A stretch of 64,000 bases of DNA from NCBI RefSeq assembly GCF_018141005.1, contig NZ_CP046582.1, positions 1,302,001-1,366,000 of the forward strand, given 5' to 3'. The position numbers and the translations under genes are program-made. Origin of the DNA: Erwinia sp. E602 (GTDB lineage: Bacteria > Pseudomonadota > Gammaproteobacteria > Enterobacterales > Enterobacteriaceae). Position 1 is the first letter of the stretch; every line of letters starts with the position of its first letter. The notes under the pieces were generated by a model. That model was not told where the DNA came from. It saw nothing but the letters and a program-made list of their open reading frames with translations, and made no database searches. This document shows positions 36,211-45,461 of the stretch, one piece after another.

Positions 36211-37754
36211 AGTGCCTGTTCCTGCCCGCCGTTAATCGCTATCAGCAGGGCATCGAGAGTGAGCCCCTGCGTGGGAATATTCGCCACCAGCGCGCCGCGC
36301 CACATCACCAGAATGCGGTCGCACAGGCCGAGCAGCTCGCTGGCGTCGCTGGAGGAGACCAGCACCGAACGCCCCTGGTCGGCCAGCTGGCGGGTGCGCA
36401 GATAGATGTCGCTGCGCGCGCCAATGTCCACCCCCAGCGTCGGTTCATCAAGGATAAACAGCCGCGCGTCGGTGCCCAGCCAGCGGGCGAGGATCACCTT
36501 CTGCTGGTTGCCGCCGCTCATATGGCGTACCGGCAGCGCCGGTTTATTCGGGCGGATGCTCAGCCGTTCAAACCACTGTTCGGCGTTCTGTCGGGCGCGG
36601 CCCCGGTGTTCCCAGCCGAAGGTGGCGGTCTGCGGCAGCGTCGCCAGGTTGATGTTGTCGGTGGCGCTGAAGGGCAGGATCAGCCCCTGATGGCGGCGGT
36701 CGCGCGGCACTAACGCCATGCCGGCCTTGATCGCCTGCTGCGGCGAGCGGATACGCCGCACGCGGCCGTTGAGCACGATCTCGCCCTGACGTGCACGCTT
36801 CAGGCCGTAGAGCGTATCAACCAGCAGATCGCGTCCGGCACCAAGCAACCCGGCCACGCCGACAATTTCGCCGGGCTGAATAGCGAAGCTGATGTTATCC
36901 AGCTGCTGGCCGTCAGAAAGGTTACGCACCTCCAGCACCGGCGACTGCACGGCGGCAGCGCGGGGCTGGCGTGGGGTGTAAAGCTGGGCGATATCGCGGC
37001 CGACCATCATGTTGATCACCGCATCGGTGTTCTGCAGCAGCTCACGGTCCGGGTAGCCGACCACCTCGCCGTTGCGCAGCACGGTGGCGTTGTGGCACAG
37101 CGAGGCGATCTCATTGAGATAGTGGGAGATATAGAGAATGGCGATGCCCTGCTGCTGCAGGCGCAGGATCGCCCCGGTCACCAGGCTGGCTTCGTGGGCT
37201 TCCAGCGGGGCGGTCGGTTCATCAAACACCACCAGCCTTGCCGCACCGTCGATCAGCGCGCGGGCGATCTGCACCAGCTTGCGTTCGGCCAGGCTGAGAT
37301 CGCGGATCAGGCGGTTGGCGTTAATCGGCAGCTGCCAGTTATCGCGGAAAAAGGCTTCGGTGGCGGCGATCATTGCCCGCCGGTTCAGCGCGCCCCACGG
37401 TCGGCGCAGCTCCTGGCCGAGGAACACCGACTCCGCCACGGTAAAGTGCGGGATCAGGTTCAGCTCCTGATGGATCACCCGGATACCGCGCGCCTCGATG
37501 GCGGCCGGGTCGCCCAGCGGCAGGCTGACGCCGTCCAGCGTGGCGCTGCCGCTGTCGGCCTGGTAAACGCCGGCGAGGATCTTAATCAGGGTGGATTTCC
37601 CGGCGCCGTTCTCGCCGATCAGGCCATGAATTTCACCGGGAGCGATACGCAGCGTGACCGCCGTTAAGGCGGCCACGCCGGCAAAACGCTTACCGATCTG
37701 GTCCATCACCAGACCGGTAGCCGCTGCCGTGGTTTGCAGGTTATCAGCGCTCAC
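36207..37754 (-). CDS. sugar ABC transporter ATP-binding protein (RbsA type)
   Basis: A 515-residue protein with two nucleotide-binding domains. The first has Walker A GENGAGKSTLIKIL, signature LSLAERKLVQIARAL and Walker B RLVVFDEPTAPLE. The second has the degenerate Walker A GVAGLLGAGRDLLVDTLYG, signature MSGGNQQKVILARWL and FILDEPTLGVDIGAR. This is the RbsA/MglA/AraG pattern, in which the second site is weakened. It starts with GTG at 37754, sharing one base with the TAG of the binding-protein gene. Confidence 0.92.
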   Translation of the reverse strand: MSADNLQTTAAATGLVMDQIGKRFAGVAALTAVTLRIAPGEIHGLIGENGAGKSTLIKILAGVYQADSGSATLDGVSLPLGDPAAIEARGIRVIHQELNLIPHFTVAESVFLGQELRRPWGALNRRAMIAATEAFFRDNWQLPINANRLIRDLSLAERKLVQIARALIDGAARLVVFDEPTAPLEAHEASLVTGAILRLQQQGIAILYISHYLNEIASLCHNATVLRNGEVVGYPDRELLQNTDAVINMMVGRDIAQLYTPRQPRAAAVQSPVLEVRNLSDGQQLDNISFAIQPGEIVGVAGLLGAGRDLLVDTLYGLKRARQGEIVLNGRVRRIRSPQQAIKAGMALVPRDRRHQGLILPFSATDNINLATLPQTATFGWEHRGRARQNAEQWFERLSIRPNKPALPVRHMSGGNQQKVILARWLGTDARLFILDEPTLGVDIGARSDIYLRTRQLADQGRSVLVSSSDASELLGLCDRILVMWRGALVANIPTQGLTLDALLIAINGGQEQAL

Positions 37755-38734
37755 TACTTCAGCTCACCGTAACCCAGCTGTTTGTAGACGGCCTTCGCTT
37801 CCGCTTCGCCCTTCACCGGCAGCACCGGAATAAAGGTCTGGGTTGGCAGCTTCTGGCCGGCGAAGTAGCGGGCCACGTTGTCAGCCGAGGTCTGGCCGAT
37901 CAGGTGCGGCTGCTGGGCGACGTTGGCCACCAGCGGGCTGCCCGGCTCGGCCATGATCTCAAGCGTTTCCGGGCCGGCGTCGATGGCGGTCACCTTGACG
38001 TCTTTGTCACGGCCGGTCTCTTCCAGCGCCTGTACGATACCGATTGCCGGCTGGTCCCAGCAGGCCACGTGGATCGCGTCCAGCTTGCCTTTCGGATACT
38101 GGCTTAACAGCTCCAGGGTTTTCTTACGCGCGTCTTCCGGCGAGTTGGCAAACTGCTCGGCCAGTTCAGGCTGGATAATATGGATGCCAGGGTAGTCCTT
38201 CAGCACATACTTCCACTGATCGTAACGAATGCCGCAGATCCGCAGGGCATTGGAGAAGGCGTTAAATACCGCCACGTTGCCTTTACCGCCCAGTTCGTCC
38301 GCCATATAACGGCCGATGGTCGAACCCAGCGTATAGTTATCTGACGTGGTGTTATTCACGGAATATTCGGAGACGTGGTCAACGGTAAAGACCGGAATAT
38401 TCGCCGCGCGCAGCGCTTTAAATTTCGGTTCAACGGCGCTGTCGCCGAGAATACTGATCACCGCATCGACTTTACGCGACAGCAGAATATCGTGGTTATT
38501 GGCGTGAACCTGGTTATCTCTGCCGCCGTCAACGCCGACCACCTTGCCGCCAAGCTTCTCCACCTCTTCCGTGGCGCCTTTATAGGCTTCACGATCCCAG
38601 AAATGCTGGGTGCCGACCACCGCAATACCGATGGTTTTACCCTGCAGGGACGGGGCGTCAGCGGCGTAAGTGGCGGCGGAGGCAAGCGATAATAATGCCA
38701 CGGCAACCGGCAACAGTTTTACGTTGTGTTTCAT
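37754..38734 (-). CDS. sugar ABC transporter periplasmic substrate-binding protein
   Basis: A 326-residue periplasmic-binding protein of the RbsB type (Peripla_BP_4). The signal peptide is MKHNVKLLPVAVALLSLASAATYA with cleavage after AYA-type residues. The mature protein begins with GKTIGIAVVGTQHFWDREAYKGATEEVEKLGGKVVGVDGGRD and shows VDAVISILGDSAVEPKFKALRAANIPVFTVDH. The ligand is unknown; it is clearly not LsrB by sequence. It is the first gene of the leftward five-gene operon (binding protein, ATPase, two permeases, PfkB kinase). Start 38734 was chosen from the signal peptide; the upstream region holds an inverted repeat that could be an operator. Confidence 0.9.
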   Translation of the reverse strand: MKHNVKLLPVAVALLSLASAATYAADAPSLQGKTIGIAVVGTQHFWDREAYKGATEEVEKLGGKVVGVDGGRDNQVHANNHDILLSRKVDAVISILGDSAVEPKFKALRAANIPVFTVDHVSEYSVNNTTSDNYTLGSTIGRYMADELGGKGNVAVFNAFSNALRICGIRYDQWKYVLKDYPGIHIIQPELAEQFANSPEDARKKTLELLSQYPKGKLDAIHVACWDQPAIGIVQALEETGRDKDVKVTAIDAGPETLEIMAEPGSPLVANVAQQPHLIGQTSADNVARYFAGQKLPTQTFIPVLPVKGEAEAKAVYKQLGYGELK

Positions 38735-38870
38735 TGTTATTATAACCCTGTGTAAGTAGTAAACTGGTGGACGGCTAGCATGACAATTCAGCCCGGCAAC
38801 CCGAAATAACAAAAGCGTCTATCTTATAGCTGAAAATGTTATAAAGGAAAACAGTCGTCGAGGATATTCG

Positions 38871-38890
38871 ACTTTCTTCATGTCGAAAGT
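38871..38890. promoter_or_regulatory. inverted repeat, candidate operator for the sugar operon
   Basis: ACTTTC-TTCATGTC-GAAAGT, a perfect 6-bp dyad spaced by 8 bases, lies in the divergent gap between the binding-protein gene and the molybdoenzyme gene. No regulator gene is adjacent, so the binding factor is unknown. Confidence 0.4.
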
Positions 38891-38969
38891 GAAATTAATT
38901 CATATAAGCCATTTTACGCCTGCGCTATGATGGCGAATTGCCGTATTTTCCCTTTTTTGTGAGCCAGAG

Positions 38970-41294
38970 ATGAAAGACGAACACCACCTTGCCGTGATGC
39001 ACTGGGGCACCTACCGCGTCGCCACCGATAACGGAACCATTACCAGCGTCTCACCGGTTGAGTGGGATAAAAATCCGTCGCGCATCGGGCAGTCGCTGGC
39101 GGACGGCGTCACCAGTGAGGCCCGCGTCAAGCGCCCGTCGGTGCGCCTCGGCTATCTGCAGCACGGCCCGGCATCGCGCGAAGGGCGTGGCAAAGAACCC
39201 TTTGTTGAGGTGAGCTGGGAGGTGGCGCTGGACCTGGTGGCGCGGGAGATGCGATCGGTCAAGGCGCGTTGTGGCAACGAGGCGATCTTCGGCGGCTCCT
39301 ACGGCTGGGCCAGCGCCGGCCGTTTTCACCACGCGCAGAGCCAGCTGCACCGCTTTCTGAAAGGCTTTGGCGGCTATACCGCCAGCACCAACACCTACAG
39401 CAGCGCGGCGGGCGAGCGCGTGCTGCCGCACATTCTCGGCCCGCTCAGCCCGCTGCACCGCCAGCATACCCACTGGTCGGAACTGGAGCGCGAGTGCCAG
39501 CTGTTCGTCGCCATCGGCGGCCTGCCGCTGCGCAACGCGCAGGTGAACGGCGGCGCGGCCAACGACCATATGCTGAAACACTGGCTGGATCGCCTGCAGC
39601 GGAAGGGCGTGCGCTTTATCAACATCAGCCCGGTGAAAAACGACCTCAGCGCGGTGCCGGACGCCAGGTGGCTGGCGATTAAGCCGGGCACCGACACCGC
39701 CCTGCTGCTGGCGCTGTGCCAGGTGCTGGTCAGTGAAGACCTTGTCGACCACGGCTTTATCGCCAGCCACACCGTCGGCTTTGCGCCGTTCCGCGCCTAT
39801 CTGCTGGGCGAGAGCGATGGCGTGGTGAAAACGCCGCAGTGGGCGGCGGCGATTACCGGGCTGGACGCCGGTGACATTGCCGCACTGGCGCGCACCATGG
39901 CCGCCAGCCGCACCATGGTCAACATCTCCTGGTCGATCCAGCGCGCCCGGCAGGGGGAGCAGGCCTACTGGGCGACGGTGGCGCTGACCGCGCTGCTCGG
40001 CCAGATCGGCACGCCGGGCGGCGGGCTGGCCTTTGGCTACGCCTGCACCAACCTCGCCGGGGCGGCGCGCGCGGTGTTCTCCGGCCCGCGGCTGCCCGCC
40101 GGTAAAAATCAGGTCAACAGCGTGATCCCGGTGGCGCGGCTCTCCGATATGCTGCTCAACCCCGGCGGCGAGTATGCGTTTGACGGCCAGACGCTGCGCT
40201 ATCCGGATATCCGCCTGGTCTACTGGGCGGGGGGCAACGCCTTCCATCACCATCAGGATCTGAACCGGCTGGTCGAGGCCTGGCGGCAGCCGGAAACGGT
40301 GGTGGTTAACGAGCAGTACTGGACGGCGCAGGCGCGCCACGCGGACATTATTCTGCCGGTGACCACTTCGCTGGAGCGTGAGGACATCGGCAGCGGCGGC
40401 CACGACGGCTTTATGATCGCCATGCGCCAGCTGATTGCACCGGTGGCGGAAGCGCGTGACGACTACGCGATCTTCTGCGGGCTGGCGGAGCGGCTCGGTT
40501 TCGGCGAACGGTTCAGCGAGGGGCGCAGCCCGGCGGCGTGGCTGCGCAAGCTGTACGATGATTCGCGGCCGCGCGCGCAGGAGGAGGGGATTACGCTGCC
40601 GCCGTTTGACGATTTCTGGCAGCAGGGGGTGCTGGAGTACGCGCCGCCGGCGAAGCCGCAGGTATTTCTTGCGGAATTCCGCGCCGATCCGCAGCGCTAT
40701 CCGCTCTCCACGCCGTCCGGAAAAATCGAGCTGTTCTCGGACACCGTGGCCGCCTTCGGCTACCGCGAGTGTCCGGGCCACGCCTGGTGGGATGACGAAG
40801 AGGCGCAGTATCAGCAGCAGCAGGCGCAGCAGTGGCCGCTGCATCTGCTCTCCAGCCAGCCGCGCACCCGCCTGCACAGCCAGTTCGACCACGGCAGCGT
40901 CAGCCGCGCCACCAAGATTCAGGGGCGCGAGCCGCTGTGGATGCACCCGGACGATGCCGCCGCCCGTGGTATTACGCACGGCAGCGTGGTGCGGGTATTT
41001 AATCAGCGCGGCGCAATCCTCGCCGGGGCGCAGGTCAGCGATCAGATCCTGCGCGGCGTGGTGCAGATCTCCACCGGGGCCTGGTACGATCCGCTGGACC
41101 CGAGCCAGCCCGGATCGCTCGACAAGCACGGTAACCCCAACGTGCTGACCGAAGATCGCGGCAGTTCAAGGCTGGGGCAGGGCTGTAGCGCGCAGAGCTG
41201 CCGGGTGGAGATTGAAGCCTGGCGGGAGCCGCTGCCGCCGATCACCGTGTTCGACCAGCCGGCGTTTACGGCCTTTCCGCAAGATGTGGGCTGA
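38970..41294 (+). CDS. molybdopterin-dependent oxidoreductase, BisC/DMSO-reductase family
   Basis: A 774-residue bis-MGD enzyme of the size and layout of cytosolic biotin sulfoxide reductase BisC (777 aa). Markers: HWGTYRVATDNG at the start in place of a signal peptide and without the Cys cluster of an N-terminal Fe-S centre; FGGSYGWASAGRFHHAQSQ; the NTYSSAAGERVLPH segment carrying the likely Mo-ligand Ser; LLGQIGTPGGGLAFGY; YWAGGNAFHHHQDLNRL; QYWTAQARHADIILPVTTSLER; and the MGD-binding HSQFDHGSV ... STGAWYDP. It would reduce an S- or N-oxide such as biotin or methionine sulfoxide. No Tat signal, electron donor or chaperone gene is adjacent. The neighbouring cys genes fit a sulfur theme, but the substrate is inference. 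Confidence 0.85.
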   Translation: MKDEHHLAVMHWGTYRVATDNGTITSVSPVEWDKNPSRIGQSLADGVTSEARVKRPSVRLGYLQHGPASREGRGKEPFVEVSWEVALDLVAREMRSVKARCGNEAIFGGSYGWASAGRFHHAQSQLHRFLKGFGGYTASTNTYSSAAGERVLPHILGPLSPLHRQHTHWSELERECQLFVAIGGLPLRNAQVNGGAANDHMLKHWLDRLQRKGVRFINISPVKNDLSAVPDARWLAIKPGTDTALLLALCQVLVSEDLVDHGFIASHTVGFAPFRAYLLGESDGVVKTPQWAAAITGLDAGDIAALARTMAASRTMVNISWSIQRARQGEQAYWATVALTALLGQIGTPGGGLAFGYACTNLAGAARAVFSGPRLPAGKNQVNSVIPVARLSDMLLNPGGEYAFDGQTLRYPDIRLVYWAGGNAFHHHQDLNRLVEAWRQPETVVVNEQYWTAQARHADIILPVTTSLEREDIGSGGHDGFMIAMRQLIAPVAEARDDYAIFCGLAERLGFGERFSEGRSPAAWLRKLYDDSRPRAQEEGITLPPFDDFWQQGVLEYAPPAKPQVFLAEFRADPQRYPLSTPSGKIELFSDTVAAFGYRECPGHAWWDDEEAQYQQQQAQQWPLHLLSSQPRTRLHSQFDHGSVSRATKIQGREPLWMHPDDAAARGITHGSVVRVFNQRGAILAGAQVSDQILRGVVQISTGAWYDPLDPSQPGSLDKHGNPNVLTEDRGSSRLGQGCSAQSCRVEIEAWREPLPPITVFDQPAFTAFPQDVG

Positions 41295-41585
41295 ACCTCC
41301 TTGCATCCCGCGCCGGGCTGAATGCCTGAATGTCCCCGCTGCCTGCATTGCAGGAAGCGGCTGGCTTCTGCTCCCCCCTGCAGCCCTCTGCCTGCCCCGG
41401 CGGGCGTGGCTGCCGGCAGTCAGCCCGTGGCTTAGCGCTTCTTCGCATAATCATTTCCACACCCTTATAGCGTTTTCTCATTGCAAATCACGAAACGGTA
41501 TATAAAACCGTTACTGCTTTTAGTGGGGTTATAAATAAACTGAACGTCTCCGGGCGCGAGCCAGTTCAGCTTATCAGGGTGTACC

Positions 41586-42599
41586 ATGACGATACCGACG
41601 CTTAAAACACGGCTCAGCGCCGCCGTACTGGCACTTTTCTTATCCGGTTCTGCCGCCGCCACCGAGCTGCTCAACAGCTCTTACGATGTGTCACGCGAGC
41701 TGTTTGCCGCGCTGAACACGCCGTTTGAAAAACAGTGGGCGGAGCAGCACCCCGGTGACACCCTGACCATACGTCAGTCGCACGCCGGCTCCTCAAAGCA
41801 GGCGCTGGCGATTTTGCAGGGGCTGAAAGCCGACGTGGTCACCTATAACCAGGTGACCGACGTGCAGATCCTGCACGACAAAGGCCAGCTGATCCCGGCC
41901 GACTGGCAGCAGCGCCTGCCGAACGCCAGCTCGCCGTTCTACTCGACCATGGCGTTCCTGGTGCGCAAGGGCAATCCGAAAAACATTCACGACTGGAACG
42001 ACCTGGTGCGTGATGACGTGAAGCTGATCTTCCCGAATCCGAAAACCTCCGGTAACGCCCGTTATACCTACCTGGCGGCCTGGGGCGCGGCAGATAAGGC
42101 CGACGGCAAAGATGCGGCAAAAACCCAACAGTTTATGACCCGCTTCCTGAAAAACGTGCAGGTGTTTGATACCGGCGGCCGTGGTGCCACCACCACCTTC
42201 GTGGAGCGCGGGCTGGGCGACGTGCTGATCAGCTTTGAGTCGGAAGTGAATAACATCCGTAACCAGTATGAGAAAGACGGTTACGAAGTGATCGTGCCGA
42301 AAACCAATATCCTCGCGGAGTTCCCGGTGGCGTGGGTCGATAAAAATACGGAGGCCAACGGCACCACCGAGGCGGCAAAAGCCTACCTTAACTATCTCTA
42401 CAGCCCGGCGGCACAGCAGATCATTACCCGTTACTACTACCGGGTGAACAACCCGCAGCTGATGGCCGAACAGAAAGCCCGTTTCCCGCAGACCGACCTG
42501 TTCCGGGTTGAAGACGCGTTCGGCAGCTGGGAACAGGTGATGAAAACCCACTTCGTCAGCGGTGGCGAGCTGGACAAGCTGCTGGCGGCGGGGCGTTAA
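41586..42599 (+). CDS. cysP: thiosulfate-binding protein CysP
   Basis: CysP is the periplasmic protein that delivers thiosulfate (and sulfate) to the CysUWA importer. The 337-residue product has a signal peptide ending GSAAA (about residue 25) and mature start [19 protein letters not shown], then [47 protein letters not shown], and [27 protein letters not shown], all typical of sulfate/thiosulfate-binding proteins. It heads cysPUWA. The 291-base gap before it holds no gene; an AT-rich stretch (about 41500-41540) is the probable CysB-dependent promoter. Confidence 0.95.
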   Translation: MTIPTLKTRLSAAVLALFLSGSAAATELLNSSYDVSRELFAALNTPFEKQWAEQHPGDTLTIRQSHAGSSKQALAILQGLKADVVTYNQVTDVQILHDKGQLIPADWQQRLPNASSPFYSTMAFLVRKGNPKNIHDWNDLVRDDVKLIFPNPKTSGNARYTYLAAWGAADKADGKDAAKTQQFMTRFLKNVQVFDTGGRGATTTFVERGLGDVLISFESEVNNIRNQYEKDGYEVIVPKTNILAEFPVAWVDKNTEANGTTEAAKAYLNYLYSPAAQQIITRYYYRVNNPQLMAEQKARFPQTDLFRVEDAFGSWEQVMKTHFVSGGELDKLLAAGR

Positions 42600-42602
42600 C
42601 TG

Positions 42603-43436
42603 ATGTTTGCAAACACGAGTAAGCGCGTGCTGCCAGGCTTTGGACTGAGCCTCGGCAGCAGCCTGTTTTTCACCTGCCTGATCCTGCTGCTGCCGATCAG
42701 CGCGCTGCTGATGCAGCTGTCGCAGATGACGCTGGCGCAGTACTGGGAGGTCATCACCAACCCGCAGGTGGTGGCCGCCTATGAAGTGACGCTGCTGGCG
42801 GCGGGCGTGGCCTCAATCTTCAACGCGCTGTTTGGCATGCTGATGGCGTGGATCCTCACCCGCTACCGTTTCCCCGGCCGCGCGCTGCTGGATGGCCTGA
42901 TGGACCTGCCGTTTGCGCTGCCGACCGCGGTAGCCGGCCTGACGCTGTCGGGCATTTTCGCCGTGAACGGCTGGTACGGTGAGTGGCTGGCGCAGTTTGG
43001 TATTAAGGTCTCCTACACCTGGCTGGGCATCGCGGTGGCGATGGCCTTTACCAGCATTCCCTTTGTGGTGCGTACCGTTCAGCCGGTGCTGGAAGAGCTG
43101 GGGCCGGAGTATGAAGAGGCGGCTGAAACCCTCGGCGCCAGCCCGTGGCAGAGCTTCCGCCGCGTGGTGCTGCCGGAAGTGGCACCCGCGCTGCTGGCCG
43201 GAACCGCGTTATCCTTTACCCGCAGCCTGGGCGAGTTCGGCGCGGTGATTTTTATCGCCGGCAATATCGCCTGGAAAACCGAAGTCACCTCGCTGATGAT
43301 CTTCGTACGTCTGCAGGAGTTTGACTACCCGGCGGCCAGCGCCATCGCCTCGGTGATCCTTGCCGCGTCGCTGCTGCTGCTCTTCGCGATTAACACCCTG
43401 CAGAGCCGCTTTGGCCGCCGTATCGGAGGTCACTGA
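42603..43436 (+). CDS. cysU: sulfate/thiosulfate ABC permease CysU (CysT)
   Basis: A 277-residue permease with six hydrophobic segments and the ABC permease EAA-type loop (EEAAETLGASPWQSFRRVVLPEVAPALLAG). Other markers are the GRALLDGLMDLPFALPTAVAGL segment and LGEFGAVIFIAGNI. It starts 3 bases after cysP and its TGA overlaps the cysW ATG, so translation is coupled through the operon. It forms the channel with CysW. Confidence 0.96.
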   Translation: MFANTSKRVLPGFGLSLGSSLFFTCLILLLPISALLMQLSQMTLAQYWEVITNPQVVAAYEVTLLAAGVASIFNALFGMLMAWILTRYRFPGRALLDGLMDLPFALPTAVAGLTLSGIFAVNGWYGEWLAQFGIKVSYTWLGIAVAMAFTSIPFVVRTVQPVLEELGPEYEEAAETLGASPWQSFRRVVLPEVAPALLAGTALSFTRSLGEFGAVIFIAGNIAWKTEVTSLMIFVRLQEFDYPAASAIASVILAASLLLLFAINTLQSRFGRRIGGH

Positions 43437-44311
43437 TGGCAGAGGTAACCGATTTGAAACAGGCCGGACGCGCCCCGCTGCCGTGGGGCAAATGGATCCT
43501 GATTGGCCTGGGCATGCTGATCTCGATTTTCCTGCTGGTGGTGCCGCTGGTGGCGATCTTCGCCGCCGCCTTTTCTGAAGGGCTGCTGGCGACGTTCAGC
43601 AACCTGCAGGACAGCGACATGCTGCACTCGATCTGGCTGACCGTGCTGATTGCGCTGGTGGCCGTGCCGGTTAACCTGGTATTCGGTACGCTGCTGGCCT
43701 GGCTGGTAACGCGTTTCACCTTCCCGGGACGCCAGCTGCTGTTAACGCTGTTTGATATTCCGTTTGCCGTGTCGCCGGTGGTGGCGGGGCTGATGTACCT
43801 GCTGTTCTGGGGCGTCAACGGCCCGGTGGGCGGCTGGCTGGATGCGCACAGTATCCAGCTGATGTTCTCCTGGCAGGGGATGGCGCTGGTGACCATTTTC
43901 GTCACCTGTCCGTTCGTGGTGCGTGAGCTGGTGCCGGTGATGCTCAGCCAGGGCAGCCACGAAGATGAGGCGGCGGTGCTGCTGGGTGCCTCCGGCTGGA
44001 AGATGTTCTGGCGCGTGACCCTGCCGAATATCCGCTGGGCGCTGCTCTACGGCGTGGTGCTGACCAACGCCCGCGCCATCGGCGAGTTCGGCGCGGTGTC
44101 GGTGGTATCCGGGTCGGTGCGCGGTGAAACCTACACGCTGCCGTTACAGGTTGAATTACTGCATCAGGATTACAACACCGTCGGCGCGTTTACCGCCGCG
44201 GCGCTGTTGACCCTGATGGCGATAGTGACGCTGTTTTTAAAGAGCGCGGTGCAGTGGCGGTTAGAGAGCCAGCAGAAGCGTTTGCAACAGGAGGGGAATC
44301 ATGAGCATTGA
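43436..44311 (+). CDS. cysW: sulfate/thiosulfate ABC permease CysW
   Basis: A 291-residue partner of CysU, with [22 protein letters not shown], the EAA-type loop [30 protein letters not shown], and [30 protein letters not shown] precedes the ATG, which shares one base with the cysU stop (TGATG). The 3' end overlaps cysA by 11 bases. Confidence 0.96.
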   Translation: MAEVTDLKQAGRAPLPWGKWILIGLGMLISIFLLVVPLVAIFAAAFSEGLLATFSNLQDSDMLHSIWLTVLIALVAVPVNLVFGTLLAWLVTRFTFPGRQLLLTLFDIPFAVSPVVAGLMYLLFWGVNGPVGGWLDAHSIQLMFSWQGMALVTIFVTCPFVVRELVPVMLSQGSHEDEAAVLLGASGWKMFWRVTLPNIRWALLYGVVLTNARAIGEFGAVSVVSGSVRGETYTLPLQVELLHQDYNTVGAFTAAALLTLMAIVTLFLKSAVQWRLESQQKRLQQEGNHEH

Positions 44312-45389
44312 GATTGGTAGCATCAACAAATTCTTCGGCAAGACGAAAGTCCTGAACGATATTTCGCTGGATATCCCTTCCGGCCAGATGGTGGCGCTGC
44401 TCGGGCCGTCCGGCTCCGGCAAAACCACGCTGCTGCGCATTATCGCCGGGCTGGAGAACCAGAACAGCGGTCGCCTGAGCTTCCACGGTAAGGACGTCAG
44501 CCGGGTGCACGCCCGCGACCGTCAGGTAGGGTTTGTGTTCCAGCACTATGCGCTGTTCCGTCATATGACGGTGTTCGACAACATCGCCTTTGGCCTGACC
44601 GTGCTGCCGCGCCGCGAACGCCCGTCGGCCGCTGAGATTAAGCAGAAGGTAACCCGCCTGCTGGAGATGGTGCAGCTGGCCCACCTGGCTAACCGCTATC
44701 CGTCACAGCTCTCCGGCGGCCAGAAACAGCGTGTGGCGCTGGCCCGTGCGCTGGCGGTGGAGCCGCAGATCCTGCTGCTGGATGAGCCGTTCGGTGCGCT
44801 GGATGCCCAGGTGCGTAAAGAGCTGCGCCGCTGGCTGCGTCAGCTGCACGAAGAGCTGAAGTTTACCAGCGTGTTCGTCACCCACGATCAGGAAGAGGCG
44901 ATGGAAGTGGCCGATCGGGTGGTGGTGATGAGCCAGGGCAACATTGAACAGGTCGGCACGCCGGAAGAGGTGTGGCGCGACCCGGCGACCCGTTTTGTGC
45001 TGGAGTTCCTCGGCGAAGTAAACCGTTTCGACGGCGAGGTGCACGGTTCCCATTTCCACGTAGGGGCGCACCACTGGCCGCTGGGCTACACGCCGGCGCA
45101 CCAGGGGGCGGTGGAGCTGTTTCTGCGTCCGTGGGAAATCAGCGTCAGCCGCCAGAGCAGCCTGGAGTCACCGCTGCCGGTGAAGGTGCTGGAGATCAGC
45201 CCGCGCGGCCACTACTGGCAGCTGGTGGTGCAGCCGGACGGCTGGAGCAGCGAACCGGTCACCGTGGTGCTGGAGGGCGAGCAGACCTCGCCGCTGCGCG
45301 GCGAGCGCCTGTTTGTTGGCCTGGCGCAGGCGCGGCTCTATCAGGGGGATACCGCGCTGCGCGCGGTTGCCTTCGCGCAAAGCGCCTGA
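44301..45389 (+). CDS. cysA: sulfate/thiosulfate ABC ATPase CysA
   Basis: A 362-residue ABC ATPase: Walker [16 protein letters not shown]-loop [22 protein letters not shown], signature [19 protein letters not shown], Walker [24 protein letters not shown], and the H-loop [15 protein letters not shown]. The C-terminal third is a TOBE-like regulatory domain, as in E. coli CysA (365 aa). AGGAGGGGAATC precedes the ATG. It powers CysUW, and a strong terminator follows before cysM. Confidence 0.97.
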   Translation: MSIEIGSINKFFGKTKVLNDISLDIPSGQMVALLGPSGSGKTTLLRIIAGLENQNSGRLSFHGKDVSRVHARDRQVGFVFQHYALFRHMTVFDNIAFGLTVLPRRERPSAAEIKQKVTRLLEMVQLAHLANRYPSQLSGGQKQRVALARALAVEPQILLLDEPFGALDAQVRKELRRWLRQLHEELKFTSVFVTHDQEEAMEVADRVVVMSQGNIEQVGTPEEVWRDPATRFVLEFLGEVNRFDGEVHGSHFHVGAHHWPLGYTPAHQGAVELFLRPWEISVSRQSSLESPLPVKVLEISPRGHYWQLVVQPDGWSSEPVTVVLEGEQTSPLRGERLFVGLAQARLYQGDTALRAVAFAQSA

Positions 45390-45407
45390 TATTTTGATGG
45401 GCTTATA

Positions 45408-45442
45408 AACAGGGGCTGGATAATTCCAGCCCCTGTTGTTTT
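45408..45442 (+). terminator. terminator-like hairpin between cysA and cysM
   Basis: A 13-bp perfect stem AACAGGGGCTGGA / TCCAGCCCCTGTT with loop TAAT is followed by GTTTT. It would separate cysM from cysPUWA expression, at least partly. Confidence 0.85.
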
Positions 45443-45461
45443 CGGCGTACGGGGTGCGACT

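Noticed and set aside
30067..38734. Lsr (autoinducer-2) uptake operon
   Set aside because: The binding protein does not resemble LsrB, LsrF/LsrG/LsrR are absent, and a PfkB kinase and a 2-hydroxyacid dehydrogenase are not Lsr components.
39051..41129. 692-codon open frame opposite the molybdoenzyme gene
   Set aside because: Antisense to a gene with full motif set; composition is that of GC-rich shadow frames.
41212..41505. 97-codon frame across the end of the molybdoenzyme gene and the cysP leader
   Set aside because: Overlaps a real gene in another frame, no ribosome binding site, no recognisable content.
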